Source: Nocardia concava NBRC 100430
Lineage (GTDB): Bacteria > Actinomycetota > Actinomycetes > Mycobacteriales > Mycobacteriaceae
DNA: 45,079 nucleotides
Assembly: GCF_000308815.1 (NCBI RefSeq)
Contig: NZ_BAFX01000059.1
Location: 1 to 45,079, forward strand
Reading direction: 5' to 3'
Numbering within the stretch: position 1 is the first letter of the stretch; each line of letters starts with the position of its first letter. The notes under the pieces are model-generated. The model saw nothing but the letters and a program-made list of their open reading frames with translations, did not search any database and was not told the DNA's origin. A program made the position numbers and the translations under genes. Below are positions 24,062 through 31,743 of the stretch, one piece after another.

Positions 24062-25150
24062 GTGGCAGCGCAGCAGCGACCTCATCGGACACACGGTCAG
24101 CGGACCAGGCGACTGGTGGGTGAAGCACTCACGGTGGGCGCCCTCATGGTCGCCTCCTACGGCACGCTCGGCATCGGACCGGCCACCGCCGACCCGGTCG
24201 CCGCACCGGCCACCGCGGGCGAGGCGGTCCAGAAGATGATCGACCTCTCCCGGCAATCCGAGCAGCTCAACCAGCAGGCGCTCAATGCGCAGGCCGATCT
24301 CGACACCAAGCTGGCCGCGGCCGCCGACGCCGATCAGAAGGCCGCCGACGCCGCCGCCGTGCTCGGCGCGGCCAAGGGCGAGATCGCCCGCTACCGGCCG
24401 GTCATCGATCGCGCCGCCACTTCCGCGCTGCTCGGTAGCCGCACCAACCGGCTCACCTCGCTACTGGTCAGCAACTCGCCGCAGCAGCTGCTCGATCAGA
24501 TGTCCATCGTGGATCTGGTGGGCACGCGCACGAATGATCAACTGGGCCAGTATCAGAAGGCCACCGACGCCGCCTCCGTCGCCGATGCCGCGGCGCGCTC
24601 CGCCGCCGAGGCCGCCCGCGCCGCCAGTTCCGCGGCCGATGCGGTCCGCTCCGATCTGGAATCCAAACGCGCTGCGCTGCAAGGCTCCATGGCCGGTGTC
24701 ATCGCCGCGTGGGGTCAGCTCTCCGCCGGTGACAAGTCCGCGCTGGCGGGCTCGATGTTCCCGCCCGGCTTCGATCGCGACAGCCTGCTGCGGGGTCTGG
24801 TTCCCGGTTCCGGCACCAGTGCGCTGGCCGCCGGTCTCACCCGCGTCGGCGATCCCTATGTCTGGGGTGCGACCGGTCCCGATCAGTTCGACTGCTCCGG
24901 CCTCGTGCAGTGGGCCTTCCGACAGGTCGGCAAGAGTGTCCCGCGCACCAGCCAGCAGCAGTCGAGCTTCGGCACGCCGGTGGCCGAGAAGGACCTGCAG
25001 CCCGGCGATGTCGTCTTCTTCTACTCTGACATCTCGCATGTGGGCATCTACGCCGGCAATGGATTGATGCTGCACGCTTCGACTTTCGGCGTTCCCGTGC
25101 AGGTCGCGCCGATGAGCTCCACACCGTTCCATTCGGCGCGCCGGTTCTGA
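24062..25150 (+). CDS. Secreted NlpC/P60 endopeptidase with coiled coil (RipC-like)
   Basis: A 362-residue protein. Signal peptide to about residue 44 (EALTVGALMVASYGTLGIGP, ATADP), then a long Ala/Asp-rich coiled coil (about 50-220) and a C-terminal NlpC/P60 domain with DQFDCSGLVQWAFRQVGKSV, DISHVGIYAGNGLMLHAS and a GDVVFFY turn. The coiled coil is the regulatory region that in RipC/RipA-type enzymes docks to FtsEX or blocks the active site. By domain order and synteny it corresponds to Rv2190c (RipC). GTG start at 24062. It acts in daughter-cell separation or wall remodelling. Confidence 0.93.
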   Translation: MAAQQRPHRTHGQRTRRLVGEALTVGALMVASYGTLGIGPATADPVAAPATAGEAVQKMIDLSRQSEQLNQQALNAQADLDTKLAAAADADQKAADAAAVLGAAKGEIARYRPVIDRAATSALLGSRTNRLTSLLVSNSPQQLLDQMSIVDLVGTRTNDQLGQYQKATDAASVADAAARSAAEAARAASSAADAVRSDLESKRAALQGSMAGVIAAWGQLSAGDKSALAGSMFPPGFDRDSLLRGLVPGSGTSALAAGLTRVGDPYVWGATGPDQFDCSGLVQWAFRQVGKSVPRTSQQQSSFGTPVAEKDLQPGDVVFFYSDISHVGIYAGNGLMLHASTFGVPVQVAPMSSTPFHSARRF

Positions 25151-25204
25151 CCCTGGACCGCGCATGAGTACGAGGTGGCCGCGCATGAGTACGACGAGGT
25201 GGCG

Positions 25205-26209
25205 ATGAGCGCTCTGCGGCGGATGCGCGGCTGGTTGTCGGCGCGACGGCGATTCCAGTTCGTCGCCACGCTGGTCATGGTCACCGGCCTGACCGCCGCC
25301 TGCGGTGCGCTGCTCATGCTGCCGAACTCGGTGCTGCCGACCCTGCGCGCGGTGGTGCCGGGCCAGGACGGTCTCACCGCGACCGATCCGCAGGTGCCGC
25401 TGGTCAAGCGGACCATGGATTACTACGGCAAGCTCGTCGCCGATCCGGTGTCCACGGGGTCGGGTCGCATCGGCGTGGTGCTCGGTCATCCGGCGCAGCG
25501 GGCCGATATCGATGTGCTGGCAAGCGAACTCGCGGCGGCCACCAACGCCGTGACCGCGCTGTGGGGTCCGGACTGGAATCAGGCGCCGGTCGTGGTGGTC
25601 GCCTCCAGCCCCGCCGAATTCGCCGCGCTCACCCACGCCGTCGGTGACGTGCCCGCCGAGGTCGCCGCTTCCACCGTCGCCGACCCGACCCGTCCCGGCG
25701 CCGAATTGACCGGTCAGCGTGTCGTTTTCGGCCCCCAGGCCGGTCACCGCCTCGGCCCCGACGGCCTGCGCTCGGTGCTGCGCCACGAGCTCACCCACAT
25801 GGCCACCCGCAAGATCACCGTCGACGGCTCGCCGATGTGGATGCTCGAGGGCGCGGCCGAATACACCGCCCACCGCGGCATGCGCCACCCGGTCACCGAT
25901 ATCGCGCCTACGCTCACCGCGCGCGCTCGCACCGGTGACCTGCCCGCGGATCTCCCCGCGGACGCCATGTTCGCCCCCGCCAGCGGCCAGGCCTCCCTCG
26001 CCTACGAACAGGGTTGGTCCGTCTGCGCTTTCATTGCCGACAAGTACGGCGACCCCAAGCTCGTCGACCTCTATCACCAGCTGGCGTCGGGCCCGAAGGA
26101 CCGTGCCGCCCTCGAATCGGCCTTCCGTTCCACTCTCGGCACCGGCTACCCGGACTTCGTCGCCGACTGGCGCGCCTGGATCACCTCCCGCACCGCCGCG
26201 GGCGCGTAA
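25205..26209 (+). CDS. Membrane-anchored gluzincin-type metallopeptidase
   Basis: A 334-residue protein with one N-terminal membrane helix (about residues 17-38, FVATLVMVTGLTAACGALLM) and an outside peptidase domain. The zinc motif HELTH occurs in SVLRHELTHMATRKI, and the third ligand is probably Glu in MWMLEGAAEYTAHRG, the gluzincin arrangement (peptidase_MA-like). The start at 25205 is chosen because GAGGTGG lies 3 nt upstream and it begins ahead of the helix. It follows the RipC-like gene by 54 bp and corresponds in position to Rv2189c. A role in envelope protein processing is inferred from location only. Confidence 0.82.
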   Translation: MSALRRMRGWLSARRRFQFVATLVMVTGLTAACGALLMLPNSVLPTLRAVVPGQDGLTATDPQVPLVKRTMDYYGKLVADPVSTGSGRIGVVLGHPAQRADIDVLASELAAATNAVTALWGPDWNQAPVVVVASSPAEFAALTHAVGDVPAEVAASTVADPTRPGAELTGQRVVFGPQAGHRLGPDGLRSVLRHELTHMATRKITVDGSPMWMLEGAAEYTAHRGMRHPVTDIAPTLTARARTGDLPADLPADAMFAPASGQASLAYEQGWSVCAFIADKYGDPKLVDLYHQLASGPKDRAALESAFRSTLGTGYPDFVADWRAWITSRTAAGA

Positions 26210-26261
26210 CCCACTCCGACCGCAACCCTTCGCTGGACGCGGGGTGCAGTAGGTTTGAGGC

Positions 26262-27416
26262 ATGGGGCGAACTCTGCTGGTTACCAATGATTTCCCGCCG
26301 CGACCGGGTGGAATTCAGTCGTATCTGCACGCCCTGGCCCTGCAGCTGCCCGCCGACGAACTGGTCGTCTACGCGCCGCGCTGGCGGGGCGACAGCCATT
26401 GGAAGTTCGACGCGGAGCAGCCGTTCCAGGTGGTCCGGCATCCCACGACGCTGATGCTGCCGACGCCGCTGGTCGCCCGGCGGGCCAAGAAGCTGATGCG
26501 CGACGAGAAATGCGACCGCGTGTGGTTCGGGGCCGCCGCGCCGCTGGCGCTCATGTCGCCGGTGCTGCGCAAGGCGGGTGCCGAACGGATCATCGCCTCG
26601 ACGCACGGACACGAGGTCGGCTGGTCGATGCTGCCGGGTTCGCGGCAGGCGCTGCGGGTGATCGGCGACCACACCGATGTCGTCACCTATGTCAGTAAAT
26701 ACACGCGCCGCCGGTTCTCGACGGCGTTCGGCGCGCAGGCTGCGCTCGAATACCTGCCGCCCGCCGTGGATTCCGAGATCTTCAAGCCGGACCCGGCCGC
26801 TCGGGCCGAACTGCGCGAGCGCTACGGGCTGGGGGACCGGCCCACGATTCTGTGCCTGTCGCGGCTGGTCCCGCGCAAGGGCCAGGACATGCTGATCACC
26901 GCCATGCCCGAGATCAAGAAGCGGATAGACGGGGCCGTGCTGGTGATCGCGGGCAGCGGGCCCTACGAGCAGAAGCTGCGCGCCTTCACCGAGGCCATGG
27001 GCCTGCGCGACGATGTCATCTTCACCGGCCGCGTCCCGGCCAAGGAGCTCGCCGCCCACCACACCATCGCCGATGTCTTCGCCATGCCGTGCCGCACCCG
27101 CGGTTTCGGTCTGGACGTCGAGGGCCTGGGCATCGTGTTCCTGGAGGCCTCGGCCACGGGAGTGCCGGTGGTGGCGGGTGATTCGGGCGGCGCGCCGGAA
27201 ACCGTGCGCGAGGGCGAGACCGGCCGGGTCGTCGGCGGCCGCGACATCCAGGCCCTCACCGACGCCATCGTCGACATCCTCTCCGACCGCGAGGCCGCCG
27301 CCGCCATGGGCGCGGCGGGCCGCCAGTGGGTACAGCAGCAGTGGCGCTGGGACCTGATGGGCAAGCGACTACAGGAACTGCTGGACCCGAGCCTGCGGGC
27401 GCGCCACCCCGCCTGA
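26262..27416 (+). CDS. pimB: GDP-mannose-dependent PI monomannoside mannosyltransferase
   Basis: A 384-residue GT4 (GT-B) glycosyltransferase. It starts TLLVTNDFPPRPGGIQSYLH, the donor-phosphate site is LSRLVPRKGQDMLITAM, and the EX7E element is GFGLDVEGLGIVFLEASATG with VAGDSGGAPE following. This pattern and the synteny identify PimB' (Rv2188c / cg2400), which adds the second mannose to PIM1 to form PIM2 on the inner face of the membrane. TAGGTT (26250-26255) is 6 nt before the ATG, so the mRNA may be leaderless. Confidence 0.93.
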   Translation: MGRTLLVTNDFPPRPGGIQSYLHALALQLPADELVVYAPRWRGDSHWKFDAEQPFQVVRHPTTLMLPTPLVARRAKKLMRDEKCDRVWFGAAAPLALMSPVLRKAGAERIIASTHGHEVGWSMLPGSRQALRVIGDHTDVVTYVSKYTRRRFSTAFGAQAALEYLPPAVDSEIFKPDPAARAELRERYGLGDRPTILCLSRLVPRKGQDMLITAMPEIKKRIDGAVLVIAGSGPYEQKLRAFTEAMGLRDDVIFTGRVPAKELAAHHTIADVFAMPCRTRGFGLDVEGLGIVFLEASATGVPVVAGDSGGAPETVREGETGRVVGGRDIQALTDAIVDILSDREAAAAMGAAGRQWVQQQWRWDLMGKRLQELLDPSLRARHPA

Positions 27417-27463
27417 GCGGCGGCCCCGGTCGGCGCGGGTCTGAGACCATTCCCATCCTGCGC

Positions 27464-27469
27464 TAGGCT
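27464..27469 (+). promoter_or_regulatory. Leaderless -10 box of the ArsA-like operon
   Basis: TAGGCT, then 7 nt, then the GTG at 27477. CTGAGA 17 bp upstream may be the -35. Confidence 0.5.
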
Positions 27470-27476
27470 CAGCCGC

Positions 27477-27869
27477 GTGAGCAGTATCCAGGTTGCCGAT
27501 CAGACCTTCGTCGCCGCGCCGGGCACGGCCGTGGCCGAGGTGCTGGCCGATCGCGCCCGCTGGCGCCGCTGGTTCCCCGACCTGCAGTTACAGGTGCGGG
27601 AAGACCGGGGCGACAAGGGGATTCGCTGGACCGTCAGCGGCGGTGCGGAGGGCACCATGGAGGTCTGGCTGGAGCCCATGCTGGACGGCGTCATCATGCA
27701 TTTCTTCATGCACGCCGAACCGCGCGGCGGCATAGCCGGTATGTCCGGACGTGAGCTGCTGGCCCTGAACCGGACCCGCCGCGTCGCGGGCAAGGTGATG
27801 TCCTTCGAGATCAAGGCCCGCCTCGAGGCCGGGCGCAAGGCCGGGGTCGCGCCCGCCGCCGTGCACTGA
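27477..27869 (+). CDS. Small SRPBCC-like protein (Rv2186c-like)
   Basis: A 130-residue protein with the helix-grip outline of START/polyketide-cyclase proteins: N-terminal strand IQVADQTFVAAPGTAVAEVL, then RARWRRWFPDLQLQV and a strand ladder (IRWTVSGGAEGTMEVWLEPM). By order it corresponds to M. tuberculosis Rv2186c. GTG start at 27477 behind a leaderless promoter. It opens a five-gene run with a second SRPBCC protein, an ArsA-like ATPase, a CxxC protein and glucokinase. Such folds bind hydrophobic ligands, so a lipid-handling role is reasonable but unproven. Confidence 0.8.
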   Translation: MSSIQVADQTFVAAPGTAVAEVLADRARWRRWFPDLQLQVREDRGDKGIRWTVSGGAEGTMEVWLEPMLDGVIMHFFMHAEPRGGIAGMSGRELLALNRTRRVAGKVMSFEIKARLEAGRKAGVAPAAVH

Positions 27870-27934
27870 CCCGACTGCTCGACGTCACAGACCGATCGCT
27901 CCGCGTCACAGGCTGAAAGGAAGCGTTGCCGACC

Positions 27935-28372
27935 ATGGCCGATCGAACTCAGAGGTCGATCGTGATCGACGCCCCCTCGGATCGAGTGATGGCCGTCATC
28001 GCCGACCTGGAGTCGTATCCGGAATGGGTCGCCGCGGCCCGCTCGGTGGAAGTGCTGGACAAGTTCCCGGACGGTCGCGCCCGCACCGCCCGTTTCGTGC
28101 TGGATGCCGGGGTCGTGAAGGACACCTACACCCTGTCCTACACCTGGCGGTCCGACGGCCGCGCGGTGAGCTGGAGTCTGGTCGGCGGTGATCTGCAGAA
28201 GGCGCAGGACGGCACCTACGAGTTGATCGCGCTGCCCGACGGCACCACCCAGGTCGTGTACGAGCTGACCGTGGACCTGAACATTCCGATGATCGGCATG
28301 TTCAAACGCAAGGCGGAGAAGGTCATCACCGATACCGCCCTCAAGGAACTCAAGAAACGGGTCGAAGGCTGA
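27935..28372 (+). CDS. SRPBCC family protein (Rv2185c/TB16.3-like)
   Basis: A 145-residue START-like protein: RSIVIDAPSDRVMAVIADLE, SYPEWVAAARSVEVL, then strands ending in YELTVDLNIPMIGMFKRKAE and a final helix LKELKKRVEG. The length fits TB16.3 (144 residues as recalled), an abundant mycobacterial protein of this fold. ATG at 27935 is chosen; a TTG three codons upstream sits too close to the AAAGGAAG site. Its stop overlaps the probable CTG start of the ATPase gene (CTGA), indicating coupling. Confidence 0.86.
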   Translation: MADRTQRSIVIDAPSDRVMAVIADLESYPEWVAAARSVEVLDKFPDGRARTARFVLDAGVVKDTYTLSYTWRSDGRAVSWSLVGGDLQKAQDGTYELIALPDGTTQVVYELTVDLNIPMIGMFKRKAEKVITDTALKELKKRVEG

Positions 28373-29784
28373 CCACCGGCGGTACCGAACGCTCGCCGCG
28401 CCCCGCCACCCGCGTCGAGCTTTTCATCGGCAAGGGTGGCGTCGGAAAAACCACATTGGCCTGTGCGACCGCCCTCGCGTACGCGCGTGACGGGCAGCGG
28501 GTCCTGCTGGCCTCCCTCGATCAGGCCCATTCCCTCGGCGACGCCCTGGGCTACCACCTGCGCCATGGCGCGGAGGCGGCCGTCGCCAGCTTGCCGCTGA
28601 CCGTGTTCGACAGTCCCGCACCGGCATTCGCCGATGTCCGGGAGCCGGGATTCGGCGCGGCCGAGGTCGGGTATGCAGGAAGCTCGAATACCGATGCCGC
28701 GCAGGCGATTCCGGAGCTCGACGTCATCGAGGTGGATTCGCTTGCGCTGCTGGAGGATCGATTCCGGCAGGTGCTGATCATGGCCTCCGGGGCCGGGCAT
28801 GAACACGGATTCGATTTGGGGGCACTGGATCCCGCCGAGCTGACCGGGCTGCCCGGCGTGCAGGAACTGCTCGCGCTGCTCGAGATCACGCGGTTCGCCA
28901 AGGATGTGCGCTGGGACGTGATCGTGGTGGACTGCCCGCCGTCGGCGGACATGCTGCGCATCGTCACCGCACCCGACACCGTCCTCGGCTATCTGGAACG
29001 GGTGTGGCCCGCGCACTCCCGCACCATGGAGGCCATCGGCGCCGACTTCCGCAAGGCCGTGCTGGCGGTGACCGTCGAGCAGATCGTGGCGGCGGTGACC
29101 GACGCCCGCGATCTGCTGGTGGACCGGACCCGCACCGGCGCGCGGCTGGTGACCGCCGCCGAGCAGGTGGCCGTCGCCGAATCCGCGCGCGTGCGTTCGG
29201 CGGCCGCCCTGCTGGGTATCCGGCTGGATGCCGTGCTGGTCAACAAGGTGCTGCCGGAGATGCCGGCACCCGAGGCCGCCGAGCCGTCGCATCCGGCGGT
29301 GCAGTGGTACTTCAACCGGCGTGGCGAGCAACTCGACGTGGTGACCGAGCTCCGCAAGCGCCTGCGCGGCGTTCCGGTGCAGGTCGTGGGCCATGCCGGG
29401 GCGGAGCCGGTGGGACTGAGCTCGCTGGCCGCGCTGTCCTACGCGGTGGACGCGAGTGGTAACTGGGTGGGATGGCGTCCGATCCCTATGCTTGGCACAG
29501 ATGCGGACGGTGTGCTGCCCGTCCCCGCGGAGCCGGTGGTGCGGCTCGAGTCGGGCGCGGGCGTGCACTCGCTGTTCGCGATGCGCATGCATCTGCCGGT
29601 GGTCGATCCGTCGACCCTGCGGCTGGGACGAGTGGAGGACGATTTGATCGTGGGAGCGGACGGGGTCCGGCGGCGCTTGCGGCTGGCCCCGGTATTGCGG
29701 CGGTGCACGGTCGAGACCGCCGAACTCGACGGCGACCAGCTGGTGGTCCGTTTCCGGCCCGATCCGGCGGTCTGGCCGAAATGA
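28369..29784 (+). CDS. ArsA/Get3-like ATPase (Rv2184c-like)
   Basis: A 471-residue P-loop ATPase of the ArsA/Get3 family, not necessarily arsenic-related. The Walker A GKGGVGKTT is at residues 21-29, followed by LASLDQAHSLGDALG, and the Walker B region is DVIVVDCPPSADMLRIV. An ArsA-HSP20-like beta domain closes the protein (HLPVVDPSTLRLGRVEDDLI through QLVVRFRPDP). No ATG, GTG or TTG is in frame upstream of the P-loop; the first one, TTG at 28456, would delete it. The CTG at 28369, giving LTTGGTERSPRPATRVELFI with Leu read as Met, overlaps the previous stop and is the best start. Confidence 0.85.
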   Translation: MTTGGTERSPRPATRVELFIGKGGVGKTTLACATALAYARDGQRVLLASLDQAHSLGDALGYHLRHGAEAAVASLPLTVFDSPAPAFADVREPGFGAAEVGYAGSSNTDAAQAIPELDVIEVDSLALLEDRFRQVLIMASGAGHEHGFDLGALDPAELTGLPGVQELLALLEITRFAKDVRWDVIVVDCPPSADMLRIVTAPDTVLGYLERVWPAHSRTMEAIGADFRKAVLAVTVEQIVAAVTDARDLLVDRTRTGARLVTAAEQVAVAESARVRSAAALLGIRLDAVLVNKVLPEMPAPEAAEPSHPAVQWYFNRRGEQLDVVTELRKRLRGVPVQVVGHAGAEPVGLSSLAALSYAVDASGNWVGWRPIPMLGTDADGVLPVPAEPVVRLESGAGVHSLFAMRMHLPVVDPSTLRLGRVEDDLIVGADGVRRRLRLAPVLRRCTVETAELDGDQLVVRFRPDPAVWPK

Positions 29785-30557
29785 CCACGACCCACCCGCG
29801 TCCCGGCCATCCGGAGGAGAACCTCGGCGAATTCGCCGAGGAACTGCGGCTGCTCGCCGAGGCCGTGCTCGAACGCGTCGAACCGGTCTTGCGCCGCACC
29901 GCCTCCGACGGGCGTGTCGAATGGTCCAGCTGCAGCTGGTGCCCGGTGTGCGCGGCCGCGGCCATCGTGCGCGGTGAGCACCACGATGTGGTGGCCGCCA
30001 TCGCCGATCACGGCACCGCCATCGTCACCGTGCTGCGCGAGGCGCTCGCGGGTGTGCCGGTGGAACCGGTGATCCCGCCCGACCTGGACCCGGATTCGCC
30101 GGAATACCAAGCCTGGCATCGGCATTCGCACTTCGCCGGAACACAGTCCGAGGCAACGGATCTGCCGTTCGCCGACGCCTACGCCACCGCGCGCGGCGAG
30201 GCCGACGCGACCGGCGCGGGCGAATCCGCCCGGGGTGCAGCGGAATCGGCTCATGCTCCGGGCGCGGGTCTGGCCGCGGTGTTCGCCCGCTTCCTCGCCG
30301 GTGCGCAGGGCCGCGCCGCCGCGCGAAAGCAGCCCGGCGGCAACGACTTCGGCGCACCGCCCGAGACCGCTGAGGACCCCTTCGGCGACGGACCGGGCGC
30401 AGCGCGCCAGCCGTCCGGCGACCATCAGCCCTTCGGCCCGCCCGTCGCCCGCCCCGCCGACGACCCCGCCGGTCGCCCGGCACCCGGCCGCGCATCGCGC
30501 CCCGGGGGTGGTCGACGCGCCAAGTACCAGTCCATCGACGTGACCATCAAGGCATGA
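29781..30557 (+). CDS. Conserved protein with CxxC motif and disordered tail (Rv2183c-like)
   Basis: A 258-residue protein. The first 80 residues are folded: LGEFAEELRLLAEAVLERVE, then WSSCSWCPVCAAAAIVRGEH, a cluster of three cysteines (C-x2-C-x2-C) that may bind zinc, then DVVAAIADHGTAIVTVLREA. The rest is low-complexity, rich in Gly, Ala, Pro and Asp, ending RRAKYQSIDVTIKA. By order it matches Rv2183c (about 124 residues), so the tail is an expansion. Its ATG overlaps the ATPase stop by 4 nt and its own stop overlaps the kinase start by 4 nt, so the three are translationally coupled. Function unknown. Confidence 0.82.
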   Translation: MTTTHPRPGHPEENLGEFAEELRLLAEAVLERVEPVLRRTASDGRVEWSSCSWCPVCAAAAIVRGEHHDVVAAIADHGTAIVTVLREALAGVPVEPVIPPDLDPDSPEYQAWHRHSHFAGTQSEATDLPFADAYATARGEADATGAGESARGAAESAHAPGAGLAAVFARFLAGAQGRAAARKQPGGNDFGAPPETAEDPFGDGPGAARQPSGDHQPFGPPVARPADDPAGRPAPGRASRPGGGRRAKYQSIDVTIKA

Positions 30558-31549
30558 GAGAGGGTGAGGACGTGCCGCTGACCGTGGGTATCGATGTGGG
30601 CGGCACGAATATTCGGGCGTCGGTGGTGGACGGTTCGGGCGAGGTGCTCGACACCGTGACCGCGCCGACCCCGCACTCGGCCCGCGCCCTGGAGGACGCG
30701 CTGGCCCGCGCGGTGCGCGAACTGTGCGGCCGCCACGCCATCGGCGCGGTCGGCCTCGCGGTCGCCGGATTCGTCGACGAGGACCGTGCCACCGTGCGTT
30801 TCGCCCCGCACCTGCCGTGGGAGGACGCGCCCGTGGCGCAGCGGCTCACCGACCGCCTCGGCCTGCCGGTCATCCTCGAACACGACGCCAATGCCGCGCT
30901 GTGGGCGGAGTACCGCTTCGGTGCGGCGGCGGGCGGGCGCAATGTGGTGCTGGTGGCCATCGGCACCGGCATCGGCGCGGCGCTGCTGATCAACGGCCAG
31001 CTCTATCGCGGAAGCTTCGGCGTCGCACCGGAACTCGGCCATCTGACGGTGGTGCCCAACGGCCGCGCCTGCCCGTGCGGTAAGCGCGGATGCTGGGAAA
31101 GGTATTGCAGCGGAACGGCTCTGGTCGACACCGCGATCGAATTCCTGGCCACCGACCCGCAGCGCTCCACCCTGCTGGCTCGCGAGGCCGGCCGCGATCC
31201 GGGCTCGCTCACCGGCCGCCGGGTCGCGGGCGCGGCCGAGGACGGCGATCCCGTCGCCCAGGAGGTGCTGGCCGACTTCGCCCGCTGGCTGGGTCTGGGC
31301 CTGGCCTTCGTCAGCGACATCTTCGATCCGGACCTGATCGTGGTCGCCGGCGGCGTGAGCAGCTCGGCCCCGCTGTTCCTCGACGACGCCCGCGAGCACT
31401 ACGCGGGCTCGATCACCGGCGCCCGCCACCGCCGCCTGGCCCGCATCCGCACCGCCCAACTCGGCGAGGCCGCGGGCATGATCGGCGCCGCCGAACTGGC
31501 CCGCGCCGCCGTGGCCGCGGACCAGGACGCGGTGCCGGCGCGCGGTTGA
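30554..31549 (+). CDS. glk: ROK family glucokinase
   Basis: A 331-residue sugar kinase. ATP-binding motif VGIDVGGTNIRASVVDGSGE, sugar site LEHDANAALWAEY, GIGTGIG-type phosphate turn (AIGTGIGAALLINGQ), ROK zinc motif CPCGKRGCWERYCSG, and a C-terminal VVAGGVSSS. It should phosphorylate glucose with ATP. The ATG at 30554 overlaps the upstream stop; a GTG at 30572, six codons in, has a good AGAGGG site and may be used. Glucokinase in the same position, between pimB' and plsC, is recalled from C. glutamicum (cg2399). Confidence 0.9.
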   Translation: MREGEDVPLTVGIDVGGTNIRASVVDGSGEVLDTVTAPTPHSARALEDALARAVRELCGRHAIGAVGLAVAGFVDEDRATVRFAPHLPWEDAPVAQRLTDRLGLPVILEHDANAALWAEYRFGAAAGGRNVVLVAIGTGIGAALLINGQLYRGSFGVAPELGHLTVVPNGRACPCGKRGCWERYCSGTALVDTAIEFLATDPQRSTLLAREAGRDPGSLTGRRVAGAAEDGDPVAQEVLADFARWLGLGLAFVSDIFDPDLIVVAGGVSSSAPLFLDDAREHYAGSITGARHRRLARIRTAQLGEAAGMIGAAELARAAVAADQDAVPARG

Positions 31550-31605
31550 TTCGGTGCCGGCGCAGCGTTGACGAATTCCGGCCGGTCCGCGATCAATTCC
31601 AAAAC

Positions 31606-31639
31606 TCGGGACGAAAGTCCCGACATGGGAGAAACCCAT
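31606..31639 (+). terminator. Twin hairpins after glk
   Basis: TCGGGAC-GAAA-GTCCCGA (31606-31623) is a 7-bp stem with a GAAA tetraloop, and ATGGG-AGAAA-CCCAT (31625-31639) follows one base later. Neither has a U-run. They sit 10 bp upstream of the -35 of the next gene, so they likely end the glk transcript, or protect its 3' end. Confidence 0.5.
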
Positions 31640-31648
31640 CACCACCAG

Positions 31649-31678
31649 TTGGTTACGGTGAGGACTCGGCGGTAGGGT
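31649..31678 (+). promoter_or_regulatory. Promoter of the acyltransferase gene
   Basis: TTGGTT (31649-31654), 18-bp spacer, TAGGGT (31673-31678). Predicted start near 31685 leaves a 60-nt leader ending in AAAGGA before the ATG. Confidence 0.5.
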
Positions 31679-31743
31679 AGGCAAGCAGTGGTGGTGCCCG
31701 CAACGAGGCCGGTCCCGGGTATCGAAACAGGGGAAAGGACGCA

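Noticed and set aside
28456..29784. ArsA-like ATPase starting at TTG 28456
   Set aside because: This start removes the Walker A loop, which lies intact in the same frame just upstream.
31550..31743. RNase P RNA or other known structured RNA after glk
   Set aside because: GAAA-loop hairpins gave a superficial similarity, but the conserved RNase P and other RNA core sequences are absent and the region is too short.
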